A stretch of DNA of 56,752 bases from Paenibacillus glucanolyticus NBRC 15330. GTDB lineage: Bacteria; Bacillota; Bacilli; Paenibacillales; Paenibacillaceae. Location: NCBI RefSeq assembly GCF_004000885.1, contig NZ_BIMC01000029.1, forward strand, positions 1 to 56,752, given 5' to 3'. The number at the start of each line of letters is the position of its first letter. The stretch's first letter is position 1. This document shows positions 8,400 through 16,597 of this stretch, one piece after another. The notes under the pieces were generated by a model. That model was not told the DNA's origin. It saw only the letters and a program-made list of their open reading frames with translations, and did not search any database. The position numbers were made by a program, and so were the translations under genes.

Positions 8400-9233
8400 C
8401 TACCCCTTCGTTCCGCCCTGCAGCCCGAAGCCCTTGGACATAAACTGCTGGGAGAGAATGTACATGATGATCGCCGGAATAGCATACAGCACCGAGAAAG
8501 CGGCCAAGCTGCCGTAATCCACCATGCCGTACTGCCCGAAGAACTGATACAGCTTCAGGGAGGCAGGGAATTTTTCAGGCGATTGCAGCAGGATATACGG
8601 AACAAAGAAATTGCCCCAGCTGCCGGAGAAGGTAAAGATCGCCACGGTGCAAATCCCCGGCACCATCAGCGGTGCAACCACCTTACGCATTCCCGTAAAC
8701 ACGGAAGCTCCGTCCACCCAGGCGGCTTCCTCCAGATCATTCGGCACGGAATCCATGAAATTCTTCATCATCCATATCCCGTATGGCATCGATGACGCTA
8801 CATAGAACAGAATAACGCCAAAGATATTGTCATACAGCTTCAATCCAAGGAACAATTGGTATACAGGCACCATAACGGCCGTAATCGGCAGGGATGTCAT
8901 GAACAGAATGGTCAGCATAAAGGGTTTCTTGTATTTCATCTGATATCGGGACAACGGATAGGCTGCGAGCAGGGCCAACAGGACAACAAGGATGGCTTGG
9001 CCAAGCGACATCACCAGGCCAATGAGATAAGCACGCTGATTCTCGCTGCTAGTAATGACTTCTACATAGTTGGCACCGGTAATTTTGCTGGGTACCTTCA
9101 AGGATTGCATCGCGTTGGGGTCAACTGAGGCCACAAGCACCCAGAGCAGCGGCAGCACAAAACAGATTCCGATCCCCGCAAGAATGGCATAGGGCAGGAT
9201 TCGATAGACTAATTTACGTTGTTTGGCATTCAT
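8400..9233 (-). CDS. Carbohydrate ABC transporter permease (MalG type)
   Basis: This 277-residue inner-membrane permease of the CUT1 family has six predicted membrane segments. It carries the cytoplasmic coupling loop 'EEAAWVDGASVFTGMRKVVAP', which docks onto the shared sugar ATPase. It would pair with the MalF-type permease encoded just upstream. AGAGGTG precedes the ATG, and the gap to the upstream gene is 16 bases. No ATPase gene is in the operon, as is usual for Bacilli that share one MsmX-like ATPase. The sugar cannot be deduced. Confidence 0.92.
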   Translation of the reverse strand: MNAKQRKLVYRILPYAILAGIGICFVLPLLWVLVASVDPNAMQSLKVPSKITGANYVEVITSSENQRAYLIGLVMSLGQAILVVLLALLAAYPLSRYQMKYKKPFMLTILFMTSLPITAVMVPVYQLFLGLKLYDNIFGVILFYVASSMPYGIWMMKNFMDSVPNDLEEAAWVDGASVFTGMRKVVAPLMVPGICTVAIFTFSGSWGNFFVPYILLQSPEKFPASLKLYQFFGQYGMVDYGSLAAFSVLYAIPAIIMYILSQQFMSKGFGLQGGTKG

Positions 9234-9249
9234 ATGATATCACCTCTGG

Positions 9250-10140
9250 TTACTCTTTCATCGACCTGATATACAGCAGACTTAACACAATTCCGATCAG
9301 CAGCAGCAGCAAGGATATCGCGGTTCCATAACCTAACTGATAGTTCACAAACGCCTGGTTGTACATAAAGATGGGCAGCGTTGTGGTCGAGTTCCCCGGA
9401 CCGCCGCCGGTCATCGCGTAGATGAGCCCAAATACGCCCAGTGTCTGTAATGTAACCAGCATCATATTGGTTGTAATGGTTCCTTTAATATAAGGGACAA
9501 TAATGCGTGTGAAGATCTTCCACTTGGACGCACCGTCCACCACCGCCGCCTCCTCGATCTCGTTGGGCACATCATCCAATGCAGCCTGGAACACCAGCAT
9601 GGAGAAGGCGGTGCCATGCCAAATGTTCGCAAGAATGATGGTTAGCATCGGAACCGTAAATAACCAGGTCACCTCCGAAAATCCGAAAAAGGTAATGATT
9701 GCATTCAGCGTGCCTTCATCTCCGAAGAAGCTGTACAAGCACAGGGCACATACAATTTCAGGCGTTACCCAGCCGGCCAGCACAATCGTTCCGATCACCC
9801 GCCGAAAGGTTTTATTCCTCTGCTTCATCAGGAGTGCGATGAGAAATCCCAGCACCTGCTGCCCGATGACCGCCGATCCGATAAGGAAAATAAGCGTATT
9901 CCAGATACTGATCCTGACCGTAGGATCTTGGAACATCCGGGCATAGTTATCGAAGCCGATAAATTTAAGCTCCCTCGCCGCTTCGCCTGTTAACGCCAAA
10001 TTCGTAAAGGAATAGAAGAACGTTAGCAGGATCGGATATACAAAAAACACGAGCATAATCGCGATTGAAGGAAGCAAAAAGAAGAGCCAGGTATACGATT
10101 TTTTTCGTTTAGGGTAAACATCCACGGACAGACTGCTCAT
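9250..10140 (-). CDS. Carbohydrate ABC transporter permease (MalF type)
   Basis: This 296-residue membrane protein has six predicted segments, beginning 'YTWLFFLLPSIAIMLVFFVY', and the EAA loop 'EEAAVVDGASKWKIFTRIIVP'. It forms the translocation channel with the MalG-type partner. The frame extends 26 codons upstream, but the start is taken at 10140 because GGAGAAC lies just before that ATG and the preceding DNA forms an intercistronic hairpin. It is the second gene of the three-gene importer operon. Confidence 0.9.
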   Translation of the reverse strand: MSSLSVDVYPKRKKSYTWLFFLLPSIAIMLVFFVYPILLTFFYSFTNLALTGEAARELKFIGFDNYARMFQDPTVRISIWNTLIFLIGSAVIGQQVLGFLIALLMKQRNKTFRRVIGTIVLAGWVTPEIVCALCLYSFFGDEGTLNAIITFFGFSEVTWLFTVPMLTIILANIWHGTAFSMLVFQAALDDVPNEIEEAAVVDGASKWKIFTRIIVPYIKGTITTNMMLVTLQTLGVFGLIYAMTGGGPGNSTTTLPIFMYNQAFVNYQLGYGTAISLLLLLIGIVLSLLYIRSMKE

Positions 10141-10177
10141 GTATAGTTCTCCTTCCATGCTGATCATCTGAAAAACC

Positions 10178-10220
10178 GCTTGCCCAAGCCTCCGTGTAAT
10201 AAGGGAGGACTTGAGCAAGC
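10178..10220 (-). other. Intercistronic stem-loop in the importer operon
   Basis: An imperfect stem of about 16 bp (10178-10193 with 10204-10220) lies between the binding-protein gene and the first permease gene, with no T-run. Hairpins at this place in sugar importer operons typically stabilise the upstream message, so the binding protein is made in excess. That role is inferred from the position. Confidence 0.6.
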
Positions 10221-10239
10221 ATTGCGTGGCTATATCGAA

Positions 10240-11640
10240 CTATTTCTCCACCACATGATCCGCCCCGACAATGCGGGTGACATCCTGCGCATATTTATTC
10301 ATTGCGTCCGCAGGCGAGGTTCCCGTTGCCACCGACTCCACCATCGTCTGAATCTGTGTTGACACTTCCGGATATTTCTCTTGTGCTGGTCTGAACTCTG
10401 CGTTCTTGAGGTACTCCGTCGCAATTTCGTTAAATGGCATTTTTGTATATTCCGGATCCTTGGCTACATCGGCACGTACCGTGATATTACCGGACGCCAT
10501 CACGAGCTTCTGGGTGTTTTCCTTATTCAGTGCATATTGGATGAAGGCCCAAGCCTCGTCTATATTCTTCGAATGGCTTGGAATCGATAATGCCCATCCT
10601 CCGGCCAGCGTGATCGAGCCAGGGTCCTGCCCTTGGCTGGTCGGCATTGGCGCGAAGCCTAACACATCCTTGTATTCAGGCCATGGGGCTGCGCCGGATT
10701 CCATATAGTTGCCTGTGATCCATGAGCCGTCAAGGGAAATCGCCAGCTTGCCTTGCGGCAAGTATTCACGGGAAGCTGTATTGCCTGCCTGACCATTCAA
10801 TACTTTGGACAGTGGCGGTCCAAGCTTCTCTTTATTGACCGTCTCCACAAAGGTCAGCGCATCGAGAATGCCCTGGCTTTTGGTAATCCATTTGCTGCCA
10901 GCATCGTCATACAGTCTTTCACCTGTACCGTAGAGGAGCATTTCATAGGTTTGCATGGAAGTGGCTTCGCCTGTTGCCTTGCCCATATTCATCCAAATTG
11001 GCACCACATCAGGCGTTTTCTCCTTGATGGTTCGCGCGGCACTTAAGACGTCCTCCCAAGTCTTCGGCTGCCAGTCCTCGGGAAGACCCGCTTGTTTAAA
11101 AATGTCCTTGTTATACCAGAGTCCCCTGGAATCCGTATTGTACGGCACTCCGTATACCTTGCCATCGCTGGCCGTAACTCCCTTCTTCATCGCTTCAATA
11201 AAAGAACCGTTGCCCCAGTCCTCCCATGCCGCCAATTTCTCGTCAAGCGGTTCCAGATAGCCCGCGCTCGCATCGGAGTTCAAGATAAAGGTATCCTCTG
11301 TCACGATATCCGGCGCCGTATCTTTAGACTTCAGTGCCAACGCTACCTTGGCAAAATAATCGCCTTCCGATGCCTGAATCGGTGTCGGCTTGATCTCTAC
11401 GCTCTTGTCAGGGTAACTTGCCGATACTTCCTTGAGCCATTTATAGAACGCTCCGTTCTCGCCGATCCCGTCATCCCGAAACGTAACGGTAATGGTTTTC
11501 TTGGCTGTCTCTCCACCCTTTCCTGGCTCCGGATTGCCGGCTTCACTCGGCGTTCCCTTGCCACCGGTGCAACCGAATAACAAAGAAACACTCAATACCG
11601 CTGTCGTGACTAGCCAAAATCCCCTCTTGCCTGACTTCAT
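10240..11640 (-). CDS. Sugar-binding lipoprotein of ABC importer
   Basis: This 466-residue extracellular solute-binding protein of the CUT1 class 1 family starts with a lipoprotein signal peptide, 'LSVSLLFGC', placing the lipidated Cys at residue 24, followed by a Gly/Ser/Thr-rich linker. The body has recognisable blocks such as 'GVPYNTDSRGLWYNKDIFKQAG' cut by short loops, and 'SITLAGGWALSIPSHSKN'. It captures an oligosaccharide outside the membrane and hands it to the two permeases downstream. The start at 11640 follows AAAGGAGGG. The ligand is unknown. A large palindrome lies in its promoter region. Confidence 0.92.
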   Translation of the reverse strand: MKSGKRGFWLVTTAVLSVSLLFGCTGGKGTPSEAGNPEPGKGGETAKKTITVTFRDDGIGENGAFYKWLKEVSASYPDKSVEIKPTPIQASEGDYFAKVALALKSKDTAPDIVTEDTFILNSDASAGYLEPLDEKLAAWEDWGNGSFIEAMKKGVTASDGKVYGVPYNTDSRGLWYNKDIFKQAGLPEDWQPKTWEDVLSAARTIKEKTPDVVPIWMNMGKATGEATSMQTYEMLLYGTGERLYDDAGSKWITKSQGILDALTFVETVNKEKLGPPLSKVLNGQAGNTASREYLPQGKLAISLDGSWITGNYMESGAAPWPEYKDVLGFAPMPTSQGQDPGSITLAGGWALSIPSHSKNIDEAWAFIQYALNKENTQKLVMASGNITVRADVAKDPEYTKMPFNEIATEYLKNAEFRPAQEKYPEVSTQIQTMVESVATGTSPADAMNKYAQDVTRIVGADHVVEK

Positions 11641-11692
11641 ACGTATCCCTCCTTTTGGCTGCAGCAAAAATCGATTTACTATCCAAATTTTG

Positions 11693-11736
11693 TATACGCT
11701 TACGAAAGCGTATATTCATCTCTATTTTCAAAATAG
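11693..11736 (-). promoter_or_regulatory. Two palindromes upstream of the importer operon
   Basis: The first is a perfect 9-bp inverted repeat, tatacgctt-acga-aagcgtata, at 11693-11714. The second is a perfect 7-bp repeat around one base, ctatttt-c-aaaatag, at 11722-11736. They lie 53-96 bases before the binding-protein start. The CG-containing core of the first resembles LacI/CcpA-family operators, but it does not match the cre consensus well. No regulator gene is adjacent. Confidence 0.5.
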
Positions 11737-12053
11737 TGAGGATATTCTGAACTTTTTTTCATGACAAAGAGACCGCTTGGTGCAAGCGGCCTTTACCGTT
11801 CTTTATGCGTTTTTTTTCCTTATCCATCATATGAGCATTCACGAATAAATATTCTTATATTTACCATATATAGAAAATATTAATTTAATGACCTTTATGA
11901 TAATCCATTTCGCATTTGGGTCTTTACTTTGGATGGAAACCCCATTATATTTGTATGTACAAACAATCTAATGTATATCATAAATTCAACGTATTCTTCG
12001 TCATCGAATTGATGCCGAAAAAATCCCCTTATAAAACTGGAGGTTTCCATTCT
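11737..12053. other. Divergent intergenic region
   Basis: The region separates the importer operon from the DUF1772 gene. It holds a small hairpin (ccgctt 11773-11778 with aagcgg 11784-11789) followed by a T-rich run, and AT-rich DNA to about 12030. No reading frame with a ribosome site was found apart from the next gene. Confidence 0.5.
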
Positions 12054-12539
12054 ATGAGTGACCGTTTTATTTTCCTGCTGACTTTATTCTCAGTAGTAGG
12101 CTCAGGGCTGATCGCCGGGCTGTTCTTCGCGTTCTCTTCCTTCATGATGACCGCGTTGTCCCGAATTCCCAATGAACAGGGGATCAACGCGATGCAATCC
12201 ATCAATGTATCCATTCTAAATCCCACATTCAGCACATTATTTATGGGAACGGCGCTCACCAGCATTGCGCTTGCCATCGTGTCAATCATACACTGGGGGG
12301 AACCCGGCTCGTTGCACCTGCTTGGGGCCAGCCTGCTGTATTTGGCGGGATTTATCGTAACGATAGCATTCAACGTCCCGCTAAATGATGCGTTAGCTAC
12401 CGTTGACCCCGGAACCAGCACCGGTACTGAGGTGTGGAACACCTATCTCGGAAGCTGGACGCCGTGGAACCATGTGAGAACCGTGACTTCCCTCGGGGCG
12501 CTGGTCATGTTTGTTTTGGCGTTACGCAGCTTAAGCTAA
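12054..12539 (+). CDS. DUF1772 family membrane protein
   Basis: This 161-residue integral membrane protein has four predicted helices. The first contains 'LFSVVGSGLIAGLFFAFSS'. The family-typical 'AFNVPLNDAL' comes before the last helix, and 'WNHVRTVTSLGALVMFVLAL' ends the protein. Relatives are annotated as anthrone oxygenase-like proteins, though most have no known role. GGAGG is ten bases upstream of the chosen ATG. An upstream in-frame start at 11916 would add a stretch with no family support. The RCC1-like gene begins 47 bases downstream. Confidence 0.8.
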   Translation: MSDRFIFLLTLFSVVGSGLIAGLFFAFSSFMMTALSRIPNEQGINAMQSINVSILNPTFSTLFMGTALTSIALAIVSIIHWGEPGSLHLLGASLLYLAGFIVTIAFNVPLNDALATVDPGTSTGTEVWNTYLGSWTPWNHVRTVTSLGALVMFVLALRSLS

Positions 12540-12586
12540 TGTTGTATGATCCAAGTGGAAAGAAAAAAACAAGGAGGGAGAACATA

Positions 12587-13480
12587 ATGGAACAGGCTAA
12601 TCTCGGGTTCTGTAAGGAATGGGCATCTCCCAAACATCATGCCATAGCGGCGGGCCCTCGTCATACCGTTGGTCTTCAATCAGACGGCACAGTAACAGCT
12701 GTGGGTGATAATAAATATGGCCAATGTGATGTAAGTGGCTGGCGCGATATGGTGGCGGTTGCGGCTGGTAATGTTCATATGGCGACCAACACGGGTAATG
12801 CCCATACCATTGGTCTTACATCTGACGGTACAGTGACGGCTGTGGGTTGGAATAAACATGACCAATGCAATGTAAACGACTGGCGAAATATAGTGGCGGT
12901 TGCAGCGGGTTGGCGTCGGACCGTCGGGCTTACATCAGACGGCACGGTGGTCGCTGCAGGTCGAAATAATGAAGGACAATGCAATGTAGGCGACTGGCAC
13001 AACATCGTGGCGGTTGCGGCAGGTGACTGGCATACCATCGGGCTTACATCGAACGGCACCGTGGTGGCTGCGGGTAATAATCGATATAGCCAATGCAATG
13101 TAAGCGACTGGCGCAACATCGTGGCTATAGCAGCGGGTTACCTTCATACCGTTGGCCTTCAATCGGACGGCACGGTGGTCGCTGTGGGCTTGAATAAGTT
13201 TGACGCATGCGATGTAAGCGGCTGGCGCGGTATGGTGGCAATAGCGGCCGGTAGTTATCATACCGTTGGCCTTCAATCGGACGGAAGGTGTGCGGCTGCA
13301 GGCAAGAATGAGCATGGCCAATGCAATGTAAGCGGCTGGCGTGATATAGTGGCGGTAGCAGCGGGCTGCGCGCATACTCTTGGCCTTAAATCGGATGGCA
13401 CGGTGGTGGCCGTGGGGGATAATAAATATGGCCAATGCGATGTAAGCAGCTGGCATGGCATCCTACTGCCCGGCAATTAG
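12587..13480 (+). CDS. RCC1-like seven-repeat beta-propeller protein
   Basis: The 297 residues are almost wholly seven copies of a 38-residue unit of the form '(I/M)VAVAAGxxHTVGLxSDGTV', then 'VAxGxNxxGQCNVxxWRx'. This is the RCC1/alpha-tubulin-suppressor repeat, so a complete seven-bladed propeller is expected. Repeat two carries a nine-residue insertion that looks like a local duplication of 'GNxH'. No signal peptide, membrane segment or extra domain is visible, so the product is a free cytoplasmic propeller. Proteins of this kind bind partners, and the partner is unknown. AAGGAGGGA stands ahead of the ATG. The repeats are very similar in DNA too, so copy number may vary between strains. 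Confidence 0.87.
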   Translation: MEQANLGFCKEWASPKHHAIAAGPRHTVGLQSDGTVTAVGDNKYGQCDVSGWRDMVAVAAGNVHMATNTGNAHTIGLTSDGTVTAVGWNKHDQCNVNDWRNIVAVAAGWRRTVGLTSDGTVVAAGRNNEGQCNVGDWHNIVAVAAGDWHTIGLTSNGTVVAAGNNRYSQCNVSDWRNIVAIAAGYLHTVGLQSDGTVVAVGLNKFDACDVSGWRGMVAIAAGSYHTVGLQSDGRCAAAGKNEHGQCNVSGWRDIVAVAAGCAHTLGLKSDGTVVAVGDNKYGQCDVSSWHGILLPGN

Positions 13481-13509
13481 TTTCAATATTAATAATACAT
13501 ACAATAAGT

Positions 13510-13543
13510 CATGCGCCGATTTCCCTCGCATGGTTTATTTTTT
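13510..13543 (+). terminator. Probable terminator after the RCC1-like gene
   Basis: A short 6-bp stem catgcg/cgcatg (13510-13515, 13527-13532) is followed by a T-rich run. The remaining bases to 13715 show nothing further. Confidence 0.55.
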
Positions 13544-13715
13544 TGCATTAATATTCAAATGTTTGCTCTGAGATACCTTTGCCTGCTGTCCCTTGTCCTC
13601 GGCATGGGTGGTTTCCTCTGATCTAGGTGTGTCCAAACTTTCTAACGGAAAACCCATACCTTCACTACCGAATCTTCATTAGATATACTATCAATCTAGT
13701 AAAGGCGGTGGAGAT

Positions 13716-14402
13716 ATGGGGATTCTCAAGGTTGATAAGTGGAATCATACATGCAAGCTTGAAACTTCAGCCAAACCGCATCGTAACATCGGATGGGTGT
13801 CAAGTAATTGGAGCGGGTACAGCATTACGGGAAAAAAGGGGACCTTCAAGCGGGTATCCGCCAAATGGAATGTGCCGTTTCTTCGTCCAAGCCAGGGGGC
13901 TTCTTATTCCTCCGCATGGATCGGCATCGACGGGTATGGCAACAACAGTCTGATTCAGACCGGAACCGGTCATGATTTCATAGACGGCAAGGCTTATTAT
14001 TATGCTTGGTGGGAGATTCTACCGGCCTCGGTTACGCTCATTCCATTGCCTGTCCAGCCGGGGGACCGCATGCATGCCACCATCATCAAGCGCAGCGGAT
14101 CTATCTGGCTGATCTGCCTTCGCAACTCAACCCGCAACTGGACCTTTCGAACGTCGCAGCGCTACACCGGTCCGCAGACTTCTGCCGAATGGATCGTTGA
14201 GGCTCCGCAAGTGAATGGAGAACTCGCCCAGATGGCACGACTATCTCCTGTTATCTTCTCCTGCTGCCGGGCCAACGGCAGGAGTCCTCGACTTATTTCA
14301 GTGGATGGAGGCATTATGATTCAAGATTTGAAGATTACCTCCATACCTTCTAACCCGAACAGGGCTGGAGACCGGTTTGTTGTCAAAAGCGATCATTCAT
14401 AA
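13716..14402 (+). CDS. G1 family glutamic endopeptidase (eqolisin-like)
   Basis: The 228 residues match the peptidase A4/G1 fold, a beta-sandwich acid protease. Visible blocks are 'SSNWSGYSITG' (29-39), 'AKWNVPF', 'SSAWIGIDGYGNNSLIQTGT', 'YYYAWWEILPA' and 'TSAEWIVEAP'. The catalytic pair is expected to be Gln81 ('LIQTG') and Glu158 ('SAEWIVE'), at a spacing close to that of scytalidoglutamic peptidase. Fungal members are secreted. This one shows no signal peptide, so it may be cytoplasmic, released on lysis, or bound to the spore. GGCGGTGGAG lies before the ATG. The gene is transcribed alone and ends at a strong terminator. Confidence 0.8.
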   Translation: MGILKVDKWNHTCKLETSAKPHRNIGWVSSNWSGYSITGKKGTFKRVSAKWNVPFLRPSQGASYSSAWIGIDGYGNNSLIQTGTGHDFIDGKAYYYAWWEILPASVTLIPLPVQPGDRMHATIIKRSGSIWLICLRNSTRNWTFRTSQRYTGPQTSAEWIVEAPQVNGELAQMARLSPVIFSCCRANGRSPRLISVDGGIMIQDLKITSIPSNPNRAGDRFVVKSDHS

Positions 14403-14462
14403 AGAAACGGACCTTACCGAAGCGTCAGGGAATATCCTCTCGTCTTATAAGAAGCTCTAAAA

Positions 14463-14510
14463 ACAGCCGCTGCATCCCCTCTGATTTCCGGGATGCAGCG
14501 GCTGTCTTTT
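14463..14510. terminator. Bidirectional terminator
   Basis: A perfect 16-bp stem (14463-14478 with 14490-14505) ends in a T-run on the plus strand. It separates the convergent peptidase and amidohydrolase genes. Confidence 0.9.
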
Positions 14511-15742
14511 TATAATGTTCCGTGAACCGGTATTCCCTTATACAATACGGCCCGCCGTTGCGATCTTCTGGCAACCGCCTCTGCAGAGCAGCTGGCTTCT
14601 ACAATGACCGCATGGGCAGCATCCCCGACTTTCGGCCATGCATACTGCCCGTCCCGGTCTAACGGAGTAACCCCTCCCGTAATGAAGCCAAGCGTCTGTC
14701 CGAGCGAACGCTCATCCATCAGATGGAACCGTTCGGCCAGCGTGCCCGCCTTATCCAGATTGTCTCCCTTGCCGAATGGGGACCAGTGATCCATAATACT
14801 GTCTTGTCCAAGCGAAACGCCTACACCTTGGCGGTGCAGCTGAGGAATCGGAATGGTTCGGCCGAGTGGTACTGAAGAGGTGATGGAAATCCCCAGGTTC
14901 GCCAGCCGAGCCGCCACTTCATCCACTTCGCTTGATGAGACATCTGCCAATGCAAGGGCATGACTGAGCGTGACTCTCCCGTCCCAGCCTGCATCTTCCA
15001 CAAGATCGGCCAATACTTTAAAGGTATTCAGCCCGATATGGGACGGCTCATGCAAATGCATATCAATGCCAGCATTCGCCTCAACCGCCAGTTCCATCAT
15101 GGCATTCAATGATTTTTCCGTATCATCGTCCACCGTTGCGGGATCCAGTCCGCCTACGAGGGTTGCCCCATTCCGGAGCGCTTCCCTGACCAGTGATACG
15201 GACTGGCTGCGGAGCAGGCCATGCTGAGGGAACGCTACAATCTCCACAAAGGCTTTCTCCCGGTAGCCATCCACAGCCTGCAGCGTTGCCTCCAGATTTC
15301 GCAATCCAACCACGGGATCGACGTTGCAATGGGAACGAATATGTGTCGATCCGTAGCCTATTAACAGATCCAGCAGCCCCTCCGCCCTTTCCTTGGCCGT
15401 AGGAAGAAGTTCGGGGAGCAGCCTCTGCTCCTCCTCAATCCGGCTAAAGACGCCGTTCGCGGGACGGGTCGGTGCCTTCCAGGGGCCTCCATAATAAGTT
15501 TTGTCCAGATGGATATGCATATCTCGAAATGACGGGAGCATTAGCCCACCCTTTACATCCCGCACAGGCAATGCCGTTTCAGGCACAGCATCCGCAGGAC
15601 GAATCTCGGAGAATGCCCCATTCTCTATTTTCATATGAAATAATCCCGTCTCCGTTCCGGTCACGATCCCATCCTTGTAGCGGTAACCCGTTTCCAGTCG
15701 GACATGGAGCAGCCAATATGAGGTACTCTGTTCATTCATCAT
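14510..15742 (-). CDS. Amidohydrolase, cytosine deaminase-like
   Basis: This 410-residue metal-dependent deaminase of the amidohydrolase superfamily most resembles the CodA branch. Metal ligands are visible as 'DMHIHLDKTY', 'GIDMHLHEP', 'TLSHALAL' and 'LGQDSIMDHWSPFG'. The last matches the 'GxDxxxDxWxPxG' segment typical of cytosine deaminases. The likely reaction is hydrolytic deamination of a pyrimidine or similar cyclic amidine in the cytoplasm, and the substrate is not certain. The start at 15742 (ATG, followed by a second ATG) is chosen because GAAGGGA lies just before it. It lies 56 bases after the ankyrin lipoprotein gene and may be co-transcribed with it. Confidence 0.85.
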   Translation of the reverse strand: MMNEQSTSYWLLHVRLETGYRYKDGIVTGTETGLFHMKIENGAFSEIRPADAVPETALPVRDVKGGLMLPSFRDMHIHLDKTYYGGPWKAPTRPANGVFSRIEEEQRLLPELLPTAKERAEGLLDLLIGYGSTHIRSHCNVDPVVGLRNLEATLQAVDGYREKAFVEIVAFPQHGLLRSQSVSLVREALRNGATLVGGLDPATVDDDTEKSLNAMMELAVEANAGIDMHLHEPSHIGLNTFKVLADLVEDAGWDGRVTLSHALALADVSSSEVDEVAARLANLGISITSSVPLGRTIPIPQLHRQGVGVSLGQDSIMDHWSPFGKGDNLDKAGTLAERFHLMDERSLGQTLGFITGGVTPLDRDGQYAWPKVGDAAHAVIVEASCSAEAVARRSQRRAVLYKGIPVHGTL

Positions 15743-15798
15743 GATCATCCCTTCCCGCATTTGCTTTGTAACTGTCTTTCGTTGTTTATATGATCATG

Positions 15799-16473
15799 CT
15801 ACCCATTAATGGCATTCAACAAAATACGTTCGATTTCCAGATATCCACGCTCCTGCGCATGCTGCAGCGGAGTTACACCTTCTCCGTCGGCAAGATGAAC
15901 GTCCGCACCATGATCCAATAACAGCTGCACGATTTGCTGATGGTTCTCACCGCCGTCACCGAGAATGATCGCTTCAAGCAGCGCGGTCCAGTTCAGATTA
16001 TTGATATGATCGATATCGACATCCGTCCGGGTCAGCAGCTCCCGCACAATCTCCACATGCCCGCGATCCGCGGCAGGGATGAGAGCCGTACCACCATAAC
16101 GATTGGTTATTGTCACGTCTGCGCCTGCATCGATTGCTAACTTCAGAATATCGCGCAGCCCCTCCGCACCGGCATACAGGAATACATTATTACGATTATG
16201 ATCGCGAATGTTAATATCTGCGCCTGCCTGAATAAGGACTTCTACCGTCTCCACTTGATTATGGTAGGTTGCTGCCAGGACCGCCGTTCTTCCTTCCTCG
16301 TTCCTCGCATTGATATTTGCTCCAGATTGAAGCAGTCGTTTCACTTGCTCCGTATTCCCTTGCTCAGCGTATTCGATGAGTTGACGATCCATATTCTGCA
16401 CCTCTTTTTTATCGGAATGGGGTTGACAGGCCGACAGGAAAAGTATCAGTAAAATCGAGGTTAAACGAAACAC
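15799..16473 (-). CDS. Ankyrin-repeat lipoprotein
   Basis: The 224 residues begin with a lipoprotein signal, 'ILLILFLSAC', with the lipidated Cys at residue 16. About five ankyrin repeats follow from residue 30, with clear 'GxTALxxAxxxxxxEIVxxLL' units. The protein should be anchored outside the cytoplasmic membrane and mediate protein binding. The start is GTG at 16473, preceded by AGAGGGGG. It is divergent from the LysR gene and upstream of the amidohydrolase. A bacterial extracytoplasmic ankyrin protein may partner a secreted or surface enzyme, but no partner is evident here. Confidence 0.87.
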   Translation of the reverse strand: MFRLTSILLILFLSACQPHSDKKEVQNMDRQLIEYAEQGNTEQVKRLLQSGANINARNEEGRTAVLAATYHNQVETVEVLIQAGADINIRDHNRNNVFLYAGAEGLRDILKLAIDAGADVTITNRYGGTALIPAADRGHVEIVRELLTRTDVDIDHINNLNWTALLEAIILGDGGENHQQIVQLLLDHGADVHLADGEGVTPLQHAQERGYLEIERILLNAING

Positions 16474-16528
16474 ATGAACCGCCCCCTCTTTCTATCGTGT
16501 ATATTCGTATGCTAACATGAGACTGAAG

Positions 16529-16576
16529 CATATGAAAAATACATAAAAAATTGATTTTCCAAAGGTTTTTCATATA
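16529..16576. promoter_or_regulatory. Inverted repeat in the LysR/ankyrin divergent promoter region
   Basis: catatgaaaaa (16529-16539) faces tttttcatata (16566-16576), ten of eleven positions complementary. It lies between the divergent starts and close to the LysR ribosome site, a plausible LysR binding site. No experimental support. Confidence 0.45.
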
Positions 16577-16597
16577 CAAGGAGGTTTGCTTGTTTAT

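Noticed and set aside
8015..8485. Long minus-strand frames rich in Phe, Cys, Val and Leu over the heptamer array
   Set aside because: They are a product of the 7-base repeat, which has no stop in any minus-strand frame. No ribosome site supports them, and the VOC start at 8018 has a good one.
11697..11710. Catabolite-repression (cre) site
   Set aside because: The palindrome core cgctt-acga-aagcg does not fit TGWNANCGNTNWCA well, so I call it only an unassigned operator.
12680..13476. Several long minus-strand frames across the RCC1-like gene
   Set aside because: Periodic DNA of the repeats keeps antisense frames open. The plus-strand frame has the repeat motif and a ribosome site.
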